Origin: Liopterus haemorrhoidalis
Lineage: Eukaryota > Arthropoda > Insecta > Coleoptera > Dytiscidae
NCBI GenBank assembly: GCA_963971575.1
Contig: OZ020616.1
Span: forward strand, 1,074,924 to 1,138,923
Direction of reading: 5' to 3'
DNA length: 64,000 nt
Shown here: in pieces, positions 45,857-57,700 of the stretch
Position numbering within the stretch: position 1 is the stretch's first letter
Layout: the number at the start of each line of letters is the position of its first letter
The notes under the pieces: generated by a model
What the model was told of the DNA's origin: nothing
Databases searched by the model: none
The model's input: the letters and a program-made list of their open reading frames with translations, nothing else
Program-made: the position numbers and the translations under genes

Positions 45857-46751
45857 TTTAATAATTTAAATTTTTTAGGTTAGAAAAATAATTGTGTTTT
45901 TTATAGACTTTAAATACTCTGTCAATTACTTTTAAACAAATAACTGCATTAAAATATTCATAAAATAACATTTGATTGTTTGTTTTGTTGTGCTTTAAAG
46001 CATTTTAGCAGAGATAACGCGCATTTTACTGCAAAATAAGCAAAAACAACAGCGCAACTATATTGCAACGGGAAAATTACAAACTAAATAATAATTTTAT
46101 TATGTCATAGATTTAAACTTATTTTCTCTACTTCTATTTGAAAAAGTATGATTTCAATATTCATAATTAGGAACGTCCAATTTTTCCTTAAAGAAGTAAA
46201 GTTTTTATTAAAACACCTATAAAAAATCAGAGAATTGTCAGGTGCACATCTGCTGTAGTCAGTTTAAACATTAGAATGCAGTACAGGGCAAATGGATAAT
46301 TCTTTTTCATACTTTCTAATGGGTTCTCCAAATAACACTATCCTTTTCTTGCTTGGCGAGGTTACCAGCTATAAAATGCGCTGATTGTTACAAACTCAAA
46401 CCCTAATTTGAATAAATTATCAACAAAAGAATATTACGTATATTTTGAGTTCATTGATATATTTAACAGTTTTACAACATTTGATAACACCGCTCTCATT
46501 TCCCATAAGAGCAATACTGCATTCTAACGTTTGAACGGACTATAGGAAAAATGTCAGTGTAATAATGAATTTAATTTATTTCGATACATTTCATTTCTAA
46601 TTTGTTTCACTATTGTCATCGGACATTACCGATAGATGCGCCACTGCATTATACATCATGGCTGACGCAGATAGGATATTTTTGACAGGTTCAATGGTAT
46701 CTTCATGTGATATTTATTAAAATTAATTTATTATTCAATATGATGGTTGCG
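45857..46751. promoter_or_regulatory. Region between REV3 start and THAP frame (candidate promoter)
   Basis: About 900 bases upstream of the REV3 start codon, AT-rich and holding the MITE 46258-46540. The REV3 promoter must lie in or beyond it. No specific core element could be assigned by eye. Confidence 0.3.
46258..46540. mobile_element. TA-flanked MITE upstream of REV3
   Basis: GTCAGTTTAAACATTAGAAT at the left and ATTCTAACGTTTGAACGGAC at the right are inverted over about 25 bases, with TA on both sides. 283 bp, non-coding. Confidence 0.78.
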
Positions 46752-46943
46752 TTAAATGAAATTTTCCGTATTCTCAGTGCCCAAGTAACCTCTAGGGTTA
46801 TAATTGAAGGTAATAAGGCTTTTTTTGCCACGTTTCGGAACACGATGAAAACTTAGGTCTCTATCACGACCTACTTTTGCATTGCAAAGATAAACACAAC
46901 AATTCACGTTGCATTTAATTTTTTCTTGCAATTTTAAAGACAT
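46752..46943 (-). CDS. THAP-type zinc-finger frame (partial)
   Basis: 63 codons starting MSLKLQEKIKCNVNCCVYLC. The N-terminal half of a THAP domain is visible: C-x-x-x-C followed by DLSFHRVPK, the usual phenylalanine/histidine/proline signature. The later Trp and C-x-x-H ligands are not in this frame, which stops at 46752. It is therefore a first exon, a truncated gene or a transposon-derived scrap. It lies head-on upstream of REV3 on the same strand. THAP domains bind DNA in host regulators and in P-type transposases, and which applies here is unknown. Confidence 0.55.
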   Translation of the reverse strand: MSLKLQEKIKCNVNCCVYLCNAKVGRDRDLSFHRVPKRGKKSLITFNYNPRGYLGTENTENFI

Positions 46944-47293
46944 TTTTTAAAAACTCGCTATGAAAACAACAGTTAACAAACTCGACTATCCTCCACCTGT
47001 CAGTTTCTCAAAATCTCACTAGAGGCGCTTCAGTTATTGTCAGTTGACAATAAGTTTAAACCTGTGAAATAATAAAATTTAAATTATTACTTTTGTTTTA
47101 AAAAACCTTGGACAAATACGTAGCAAAACTATTTTTTTGTAAAGGAAATTTTTTGTCCGCCGACGGGTAATCACAAATGGTAAGAGCGGTGTGTGGCAAG
47201 CGGCATCATTGTATCTATTGTTTATTGTCAGATATTCACCAGGTCACTAGAAAGATACGTCATAAATAGTAATACATTTGGTAGGGACGCGGC

Positions 47294-48184
47294 TAGAGAT
47301 GGGTATTTCGGCTCAGTTTGCGGAACCGGATCAGTGGAGGTCGTTCAGTTTGTTGAGCCGGTTCATTGATCCGACTCAGTGATCCGGTTAAGTAAACATG
47401 TTTCCGAGACACGTCGGTCGTTAGTTCGTAGGTAGAACGTCGCTTAGAGCCGGTTCTTGCAATATATGAACTGTAAACATGATCCCGAGACACAGGTCGG
47501 TCGATCGTAGGTAGAACGTCGCTTAGACCCGGCTCTTGCCTAGAGTCGATTCTTGCAATATATGAACTGTAAACAAGATCCCGAGACACAGGTCGGTCGG
47601 TCGTAGGTAGAACGTCGCTTAGAGCCGGCTCTTGCCTAGAGTAGGTTCTTGCAATATATGAACTGTAAACATGATCCCGAGACACAGGTCAGTCAGTTGT
47701 CGGTCGTTCGCTCGTAGGTAGAACGTCGCATAGCCCCGGCTCTTATCTAACATTTTTGAAACAAACAATTCACTTTATGTAGCTACTGTATTTTAAACCA
47801 GATGTGTTAAGTTTATGGCGATGTTTATTGCCCTTATAAATCGGACATCTGGGATTTGGGCAATATTTTTAATATTTTTATATAGTATGGTTGTAAGAAA
47901 ATACAGACTAAGCCTATTAGTTTCAAATAAACTGCCCTACAAATTGATGACAAAATACACTTTATGATAATACATTACACGCCGAGTTCTCGCGAAGTTC
48001 AACATGACATCGATCCAGATCCGGATCACTCCGGTCACTGCTCACAATCGCCTGACCAATCGTATCCTTGAAACTATACAGTAAGCCGTGAGTCGGCTCA
48101 TTTCAATTTGGTGAACTGTGTCACTTCGGTCAGTGTACTGAGCCGGCTCAGTGAGCCGGTTCGTTCATGAACGACCCATCTCTA
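47294..48184. mobile_element. hAT-like element with perfect 8-base duplication, tandem-repeat interior
   Basis: Starts TAGAGATGGGTATTTCGG and ends CGACCCATCTCTA. GACGCGGC flanks both sides (47286-47293 and 48185-48192). The interior holds four near-copies of CGTAGGTAGAACGTCGC about 80-110 bases apart, plus several GAGCCGG stretches. The 130-codon minus-strand frame is a product of these repeats. Non-autonomous, 891 bp, and recent enough to keep its duplication. Confidence 0.85.
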
Positions 48185-48434
48185 GACGCGGCGGCTGGTT
48201 TATATTTTTGTGTTTCTTGTTTCATGTTATGAGAAAATAAAATTAAAATTCATTTTATCGGTATCAGGATATTTTTTCTACGGTAACCAATTTATCATGT
48301 TATTCGTTTTCATGTGAGTAGGTTTCCACTGTACATACTAAACCCTGAAATATGTGAAAAAGTACATAAATTTTTTACAAAAAAAATGTATTGGTAACTA
48401 AAATACAATATAATACTGAAACAATCAAAAAAAA

Positions 48435-48704
48435 TTATTGTACTTCCATTTTTTCTGAAGTTTCAAGCAAACTTTTAACATATGGATTATCGATTTGTGA
48501 TAATTCTTCTTTCATTCTTGTGATCTCTTTCTTAATATCTTCAATGGAGGCTCCGTTCTTTTTGAGCTCTTTAATTTTTTTAAGAGCAGTCAAAATATTT
48601 TGATTTCCTTCTAGAACAATTTTTTGTCTTGCGACAGGATCTAAAGACTGAAGTACAGAGGAATGTTTGTAGTCTTCTAACTCTTCTTGGACACTTCTGG
48701 CAAA
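48435..48704 (-). CDS. MSH2: MSH2 last exon (dimerisation tail)
   Basis: Begins [16 protein letters not shown] and ends ETSEKMEVQ with TAA at 48435-48437. Helix-rich tail corresponding to the C-terminal MutS dimer-contact region. 89 residues. Confidence 0.9.
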   Translation of the reverse strand, partial: FARSVQEELEDYKHSSVLQSLDPVARQKIVLEGNQNILTALKKIKELKKNGASIEDIKKEITRMKEELSQIDNPYVKSLLETSEKMEVQ

Positions 48705-51700
48705 CTAGAAACAAATAAATAACTAAAATAAATAAATAAATAAAAAACTGTAAAATGTGATTTTTTACAAACAGAATTTCGTAGGTATCTTGTGAGGCAG
48801 GTCTATTTGGAAGTTCAATTTGAATATTTGTCACTAGATAATAAAGCAGTTGCATTATTTAATACCAAATAGTAATTCAGAAACCATGTAAGTTATACCA
48901 AATACCAAAATAGAAAAAAGGCAAAGTTGTTTGATAACTTACAAACATAAGGAATTATTTTATTCATTAAAGTATGCATCCATATTGTCTATACACTTTT
49001 GCCATTTAAGCGACAGGTTGTTCAGGTCGGTAGTATAAAACCCTGGCGGACGAGAGTCAATGAATTCCTGGAAGGCCAGTTTTAGAGCATTGTCAAAATT
49101 AAACTGTTTTCCTATTAAAAAGTTGTCCAAATTGCGGAAGAAGTGGTAGTCAGTGGGGGCTAGGTCTGGTGAGTATGGAGGATGATGAAGAAGTTCCAAC
49201 TGCAATTCCTGTAGTTTTGCCACAGTCATTTGTGCAGTGTGTGGTCTAGCGTTATCATATAATAAGATAGGAGTCGATCTGTTGACCAATCTAGGCTGTT
49301 TTTCTTTAAGTTTTTGAATCATTTCGTCCAGTTGGTTGCAGCATATTTCTGCTGTGATCGATGAGCCAGTTTTTTTTTAATAAGTTATTGTACGAAATTT
49401 GGCGAACCAATTTGATATTATCTACTGCGTAGTAACACTAGAGCCAAATACACTATTAATGTTTCGCGCGATCTGCGATGCCGTAGTTCCACATAAGAAC
49501 TCATACTTCATAATAGTGCGAATTTCCGACCGTTCCATTTTCAACAAAATTAATTTTAAAACAAAGTTTTTGATATTTTTTAGACCATACAATGATTTCT
49601 TTAAACAGGCGAGATATGTAACTTTCGAACAAAAAAAAAAACAGAACGGTAAAATATTAAGCCAATGTCAAATAATAAGCTGTTAAAGTTGGCAATATTA
49701 TTAACTACAAATTTCATCCTTAACGACCTGATAATACATTTTTCGGACGAAGTTTCAGTAGATGTGGTTAAAAAAGTTCTATATGCATACCAAATTTCAA
49801 TTTTGTAACGTCCAACTGTTTGACAACAATTTCTACTGTACAGAGGCATGAGTTTTTTTTTTTATTTCACCTATGAAACCTTAAAAAATAATTTAAAAAA
49901 CCTTACCGAACAAAAATCTTCTGAAAATCCAACCATTTTAGCAACATGTATTCCAAAACTCTGATCGCAAATTCCAGGTTTAACTTGATAAAGCAGTGTC
50001 AGTTTATGATTTTCAGTGTCAACTAATGCTGCCACATGTTTATTAGTTACTGTAGGGATATCCAAAGCGAGCCGAGTAACCTCATGGAAATGCGTTGCAT
50101 ATAATGTAAAACAGTTTATTTCTTTCGCTAAATATTCAGCGATAGCCCAGGCGATACCGCAGCCTTCGTATGTAGAGGTACCTCTTCCTAATTCGTCAAC
50201 CATGATTAAGGAATTTTTTGTGGCTGTTCGTAGGATTGATGAGATTTCTACCATTTCTACCATGAATGTACTCATTCCTTTTTGTTCACAGTCTTCTGAA
50301 CCAACTCGCGCCATTATGGAATCGAAAAGGCTTAGTTCGGCTTCGTCGCAAGGGACGAAACAACCGATTTGGGCAAGTAGACAGGTGACACCAATTGACC
50401 TATAAAAAATTATATAAATACATTGTATTTGTTCGTCTTTGCCAATAGTTCAAATATACAGTGTCGTAAAAAATGTATCCACACTTTAATAGCTGGTTAT
50501 TAAGTGACATTACCGGTGGCGGCGCTGTGCTCCAAAGCAATATGGCTGTTGTGTCTAATACTCAGCTGTCCATATGCTAATAGCGAACAGGTTGATTTAA
50601 ACCTTTACCGCATAGTGTGCCATATATGGCACATTCCGATTTTTATTTTTTAATTTACTTTTAAAACTGAATCAAACGTTACTTCATATTCATATATGTC
50701 ACATACACAGCAATGGATCCTGCAGTATCTCAAGTAATGGGCTGCAATAGATTTGAGGATATCAAGCGGAATTTGCACTTCAATAACTCTGAATTTATTG
50801 AGAAAGGACAACTAGAAGATACGACCTTTTCTTTCAAAAATTCGAGGGCGACTGTTTTTAATCCCTAATAAAGAACACCTAGCAATTGACGAGCAAATAA
50901 TACGGAATCATTTTCTTTTGTAACATAATGTAGAATCATAATGTTCATAATATTTTAAATATATTTTTTTAATTATTTTTTCTATCACTGAGAACAAATT
51001 CCTAATGCTCATGAATTATTTCAACCAAAAATAAAAATTCATGCAGTAAAGGGTTAAGAACAGTACATTTTTATTTTATGAAAATGCGAGTAAATATTTG
51101 CGAAATTTTTTAATTTTTCACAATATTTTTCTCTACACGCCAATGAGTTGAATAACAGAAAATATTAAGTTAGAAACACGTTCCTCGGGTGAGTTCGGGC
51201 CAACGAAGTAATCTGATTGGTTCTTTGTTAAATTGGGATTTTCAGCTGTGAATTAGAATACAGTTTTGATATTATAAAGCCCATTGATTACCATTATGTA
51301 ACGGTCAGGATTTAATGATCTCACTGTATCTCACTTACCATTTACGTTACAGCAAAAATATCCGTGACAAAAACTGTACAAAATACGGGTACTCCAGCTA
51401 GTTAAAATTATAAATCGCTCTAACTAATGTGTGAAATATCTTTTGGTTTGAGGGCCCCAGTGTTCCAGGGCCCACGATTTCTTAATACGGCACTGGACAG
51501 TACTCATAGAGTAATTTTTTTTTAGATGTTGTGGTCTATGTACTCACCGTATATAAGTACTCTTTCCTCCCATATTTGGTCCAGTGATAATATGTAGATT
51601 ATACTCTCCATTCTTGAACTCAACATCGTTCGGATTGTAGGAAATTCCGTCTTGTATCTCGAGAATAGGATGTCGCACCTGAGTTAGTTTCATATACCCA

Positions 51701-54700
51701 TACCCTTCAGGGTGCAGCTTAGGTCGTACGTAAGGCTTAGGGGCCGATGCTGAGGTCTGCGAGAAAGCCACCAACACATCCAGTTGAGCGATCAACTGAT
51801 TTAAATTCGTTAGAGTATTTGCATATCCCGCTGAAAAAAAAATCATTCTTAGGTGCGTTCGGCATAAACTAATAATCTACATATTCTGCATAATAGGGGA
51901 TACGCATAAAATTTGTATTTCCTTAAAACTACATTATTTTGATATGTTAATGTTAGTTATGTCACCTAACAAAACAAAAATTACATTTTAATTAATATTA
52001 TAGCCAAATTTTTGAATTAAAATATTGTAAATTTGAAATAAGCCGACCACAGAGCGAAGGTTGCCGAGTAAAACGACTGAGTATGACGTCAAACGATAGG
52101 GTTTTCACATCACAGATACAGCTACAACATAATCTTTACACGTGTGTGTATTGTATTGTTCGAGAGTTTTGTATTTGTTTTTAAGCAATTTTTCACGCAT
52201 TTATTATTAAAATGGCAGATAAAGATTTTGTTAGGGCTCAGAGTGATAATTTACCCAACATTGATGCATTTATGCTCATGGAATATATGAAAAATAATGA
52301 ATGCTACAGTGCTGAGGAAATACGTGGTGTCAAAGTAATTTTTATTTTATATTCTATAACTTTATGTAAACAAACGCTGCAACTCTGTAAAATGTAAATA
52401 TTTATGTAATTTAGATGTCAGAATTTTACTACATTGTTTACATGAAGTTACAAAACGTTAGAGGCATAATTGAAATACTGCAATATAAGTTATCTATTTT
52501 AATATAAAATTTAATTCGGTAAACATGTATAAATTGTTTTTATAGAATTAAACTTTATTTTAACTAAAATCACTCTAACTTTACATAACCTATGAAAGTT
52601 ATACAAACAAATAAGTTCACAACAGACTATGTACGCCGGTAAGCTAGTAGTGTCATACGTCAGTTAGAAGGGGTATGACGTCACACGTCGTTTTCGCGCG
52701 CTACATACATTTATGATTTTTTTAAGCCTTCAAATTACAAAAAAAAAAAAAAACTGTTTTTTATGTTTATATTTAACAAGAGGAATATAATAACAAATAA
52801 AAAAAAATCATGCCTATCCCCTATTTACACAAGAAACGTTCGGCATAAAGTTTTTGTGTGCTTTGTGCTGCACGAAGATTGTTCGGTAAATATCGTGCTG
52901 TGCAATTTGTGTTGCCCAACTGTCACAAGTTCAGATCGTGCGGCAATCTGTGCAATAGTGTTTTTCGCGGTAAAAATACAAGTTATTATTTCTACAAAAC
53001 AATATGAGTGAAAACAATCAATATATCATTGTTTATGCCTGTAGCATTTGTAAAATAAATAGTACACACATGAACCTCATGATGGAACATGTAAATACAC
53101 TCAAAAAGACTTCAAAATTGTCTGGATACAAGCGGAAACCTACTTTAAATTGATTTATAGTCATGTTTGGAACAGTACTCTCATATTCAAACACTTTTTC
53201 CAAAATATTTTCTGGTTTGAAATTTATTTCTGAATAGGGGATACGCATAAAATTTATATTTCCTTAAAACTAGATTTTTTTGATATGTTAATGTTAGTTA
53301 TGTCATCTAACAAAACAAAAATCACATTTTAATTAATATTACAACCAATTTTTTTAATTTAAATATTGTAAATTTGAAATAAGCCGACCACAGCGCGTAT
53401 GTTGCCGAGTAAATACGAGCATGACGTCAAGCCCTAGACGGCCCAGACTACAACATAATCTTTACGTGTGTATATTGTATTGTTCGAGAGTTTTGTATTT
53501 GTTTTTAAACAATTTTTCACGCATTTATTATTAAAATGGCAGATAAAGATTTTGTTAGGGCTCAGAGTGATAATTTACCAAACATTGATGCTTTTATGAA
53601 ATATATGAAAAATAATGAATGCTACAGTGCTGAAGAAATACGTGGTGTCAAAACATACTTGTAAGTAAACCATTTATGTATTCTATAACATTATGTAATT
53701 ATAAACGCTGCAACTCTGTAAAATGTAAATATTTATGTAATTTAGATGTCAGAATTTTACTACATTGTTTACATGAAGTTACAAAACGTTAGAGGCATAA
53801 TTGAAATACTGCAATATAGGTTATATATTTTAATATAAAATTTAATTCGGTAAACATGTATAAATTGTTTTTATAGAATTAAACTTTATTTTAATTAAAG
53901 TCACTCTAACTTCACACAATCTATAAAAGTTATACAAGCAAATAAGTTCACGACAGACTGTGTTGGCTGTACACTGTAGACTGGGTAGGCTGTACGCAGT
54001 ACACTTATGTAGGGTATGACGTCACACGTGGTTTTCGCGCGCTACATACATTTATGAGTTTTTTAAGCATTCAAATTTAAAAAAAAAAGCAAAACTGTTT
54101 TTTATATTTATATGCAAGAAGAGGAGTATAATAAAAAAAAAAAAAAAAACATACCTATCCCCTATTGTCTGCCTCATCAAATAAATTTTCTTTTATATTA
54201 CTTTATGCGTCAATTTTATATTATCGTACAAATAGCAGGAGACTTCATGTAATCAAATAAATATAATTTATTTATTTACAAAAAAGGTTAGAATAACAAG
54301 AATAACTGCACAACCTGAACAAAGCGTTCGTCTTTGACTTTCTTGCACAGGGTGCACAGTGGTCACGTGACAAAAAACTTGCACGACACAGAGTTAACAC
54401 TGCACAGTTATGCCGAACGCACCTCTTGTAAATTTAAGTTTGGAAGTTTTAAATTTAAAATGAAATGCTGAACATTTCTTTTAATATAGTTTATTAAAGA
54501 AAAATAGATGTACTTTTCGACTACCATGCAGCCAGGTGACTGTCAGTAAATATATTAGCTTACCGGCAATATTTAATATTTCTTCGACAACACTCTTCTG
54601 GTTTTCTTGGTAAGTCTTGGTAACATCATTGTAGTCGGCGTTTAGCCTGTCGAGTTTGCCAGTACTGAATCTGACTCCCCCTTTAACGGCATCGATGATA

Positions 54701-57700
54701 GTGTATTTCTTGTTGTCTCTCAAAGCTGGCTCTTCTTTTAGAGTTACTCGGAAGAAATACGAGTGCTGATCATTGAAATCAAGTTTAATAGTTTTACCAG
54801 TTTCAAGACCAAGATCTCTGGCAGCTGAACGAAGCAAAGATTGCACCTCTTCTTCAATTTCTTCTTTACGTTTATGTAAATCTGAAATTATATAATAAAA
54901 AAATTCAATTTCATAACATTACATATCATTTTGAACAATGAGTTATGGACAAATAAAGGTCACAAAAATATACATCCCATTAGAAATTTGCAAACTTCAA
55001 GGCTGTATTCCTTAATTTTTAAGCAAAAAAATAAAAATATATATCAACATAGGAACTATTCGAAAAAGATTGAGGGGGAGAGATAGGGGAGTGGGGAGAG
55101 AGGGAGGGGGAAAGAGGGGAGAGAATGGTAGAGAGAGGGTTGGGAGGGGAGAGAGGGTTGGGAGGGGAGAGAGGGGGGAGAGATTTTTCCTCCTCCCCCA
55201 TAAAAAAAAAGAAAATTACTCTAATAATAATTTATAATTTTTTCTATAATATATTTTCAATAAAAGAAATAGATTTTTTGTGTAAATGATATAATTTTTA
55301 ACTATAGAAAAAATTTAAAATTAACTTTTCGTGCCTATTAACCGAAAACTCATTTTAGATTTGGAGGAAAGTTTTTTTACGTGGCGTCCACCGCCCCTCC
55401 TGGCCTGGCGCCCTGGGGGGAGAGAGGGGGGAAAGAGGGGAGAGAATGGTAGAGAGAGGGTTGGGAGGGGGAGAGAGGGGGGAAAGAGGGGAGAGAAGGG
55501 TAGAGAGAGGGTTGGGAGGCGGAGAGAGGGGGGAGAGAGGGGAGAGATTTTTCCTCCTCCCCCATAAAAAAAAAGAAAATTACTCTAATAATAATTTATA
55601 ATTTTTTCTATAATATATTTTCAATAAAAGAAATAGATTTTTTGTGTAAATGATATAATTTTTAACTATAGAAAAAATTTAAAATTAACTTTTCGTGCCT
55701 ATTAACCGAAAACTCATTTTAGATTTGGAGGAAAGTTTTTTTACGTGGCGTCCACCGCCCCTCCTGGCCTGGCGCCCTGGAGGGAGAGAGGGGAGGGAGA
55801 GAGAGGGCGAGAGAGGGGAGAGACAGGTTAGACGTGACAACGGACATACTTCAGCTAGTTAAGCTTAATTGACATCAATATAATGATCGCTCTATAGAAA
55901 ACGATAATTATCGTTTTCCACATGTATTATGTTAATAATTAGTTACCTTGTAAATCGGAGCTATAAGATGGTTTTACCAAAAACTCCCCTTTGTCCACAT
56001 AATCCATATCTAGAGTTGTTTCCATCATTTGTAAAAATTTTTGCATGTCCTCCAAAAATTCACTAAGCGGAATCACTAGCACTGAATTTAAAGATTTATT
56101 GTTTTGCGATCTTAGTGTTGCGACAACATATGGTAACTTATCGATAGTCTGGTAAATCCTAAAAAAAAATAAAAATAATAATACTCCTCCTGTCCCAGAA
56201 TAGTAACTTTTACGTCTTACAACTAAGGGCCGGTTTCTGAAAGCTTAGTTAACTATAACCAAATGGGATTATGGGATTATTATATTGTAACAGAGTTTAA
56301 CCAAATGGTTAAACTCGGCTAATCTCCCAGAAACCGGACCTTAATGTAAGTTAAAACTCGATGTAAAATACAAAATTGCCTAACAACGCATCGAGTTTTT
56401 TGGAATCGAGGGATTAATAACTTATCATCGTTCAGTTTCAACGTACTTGTAACAATCTTGTAATCCAGCTTTTCGTTTAATTAATTTCTTCGCTAACATC
56501 AAAAGATCAGGAATTCTTCTTAGGTGGTCATTATACAACATTTGTCTTAACGAAGTATCATTTACGAATACCTCAACAATATCCAGCCTCTCGTTCAATG
56601 TATTGATATCTCTCAGCGGCTGTTTGATCCACTGCGCTAGTAACCGATGACCTTGGGGAGTACGACAATTATCAATAATACCGAGTAGATTGGTATGTTT
56701 TGGTTCTTGTGATGTTTTCGGGATGATGTTTAAAGCGTTCATAGCTGCTGAATCAAGATGGACATATTTTTTGGTGTCGAATAACTTGATTTTGAAAGCG
56801 TTGAAATGAGTTTCATCTGATGTTAGTTCTAAGTATTTTATTAAGATGTGAAGAGAGCTCATCGCTAAAGTTTTTTCGATTTCAGGGAGACTTAGAGAAT
56901 TTTTAAATTCACCTGGAAATAAAACAGAAATTTAGTTCGTTAGTTAAAATTTTTGACGCACAGCAATAAAGGCTATTTGCGCCTAACGCAGCCCATCTAA
57001 ATGACTACACAGAAATTTAGAATTAGAAAATTGATGTAAAGTGAGTTTTTACACATTTCCGAATTTTGTAGGTATTTAATAGGTGTAATAAGCCAACATA
57101 ATACTGGATGTCTAGGTATAATTATCACATTAAAATCGACAGTTTTTTTGATAATTACTTTTATTCGTTATTTGAGAACTAAGAGCTTCCATTTAATTTT
57201 TTTAAACAAAATTTAAATAATTTGCCAAACATCCCAGCGTTTTTTTCTGCATTTGCTTCGTATTGAAGCCATCATTAGATTACTAAGAAATATTTTACAG
57301 TGTAGAGTGTAGTGTGGTGTGGTGTGAGTAACTCAGTTCGCAACTATTAAAAAAATATATTATTTTTTAAATATTTTTAATTCCAAAAAACTACACGCAC
57401 TATCTTAGCTATAAATACAAAAAATTCATAACATTATTAGCCATAATTTAACCATGAATTAAAAAAATAATTAATTTTTTTAAAAACACTAAAACTGCCA
57501 TATTTTTTAAAAACAATCTGATCAAAAATTCCTCTCGTACGTTTCCGGCTCAGATCAATATACATTACCTATAATTTTTTCAGATTTTTGGTTTAACCCA
57601 ATTTAGTAAAAGGGTGCGGGACAAGAATTTTTGCACATTTTTGGTTAAATTCGTGTTAAAAGAAACGAATTTCAAAAAACCAACTATCGTTTCGTAATCT

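Larger units (their letters stand above)
51851..54424. mobile_element. Composite element with AGGTGCGTTCGGCATAA inverted ends
   Basis: A 17-base perfect terminal inverted repeat at 51851-51867 and 54408-54424 encloses two 930-bp insertions (51894-52823 and 53235-54164) plus flanking sequence of the outer element. GTTCGGCATAAAG recurs at 52840, which suggests an internal duplication. The superfamily is unknown. Located in the MSH2 intron before the Walker A exon. Confidence 0.7.

Noticed and set aside
47293..47685. 130-codon frame of repeated SRDHVYSSYIAR units as a gene
   Set aside because: Produced entirely by the tandem repeats inside the hAT-like element bounded by an 8-bp duplication.
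47426..47730. CRISPR-like spaced repeats
   Set aside because: Spacing is irregular (about 79, 97, 111), intervening sequences are similar to each other and the DNA is from an insect; these are transposon internal repeats.
55019..55567. Proline/serine- or glycine/arginine-rich frames
   Set aside because: Low-complexity translation of purine/pyrimidine tracts in an MSH2 intron.
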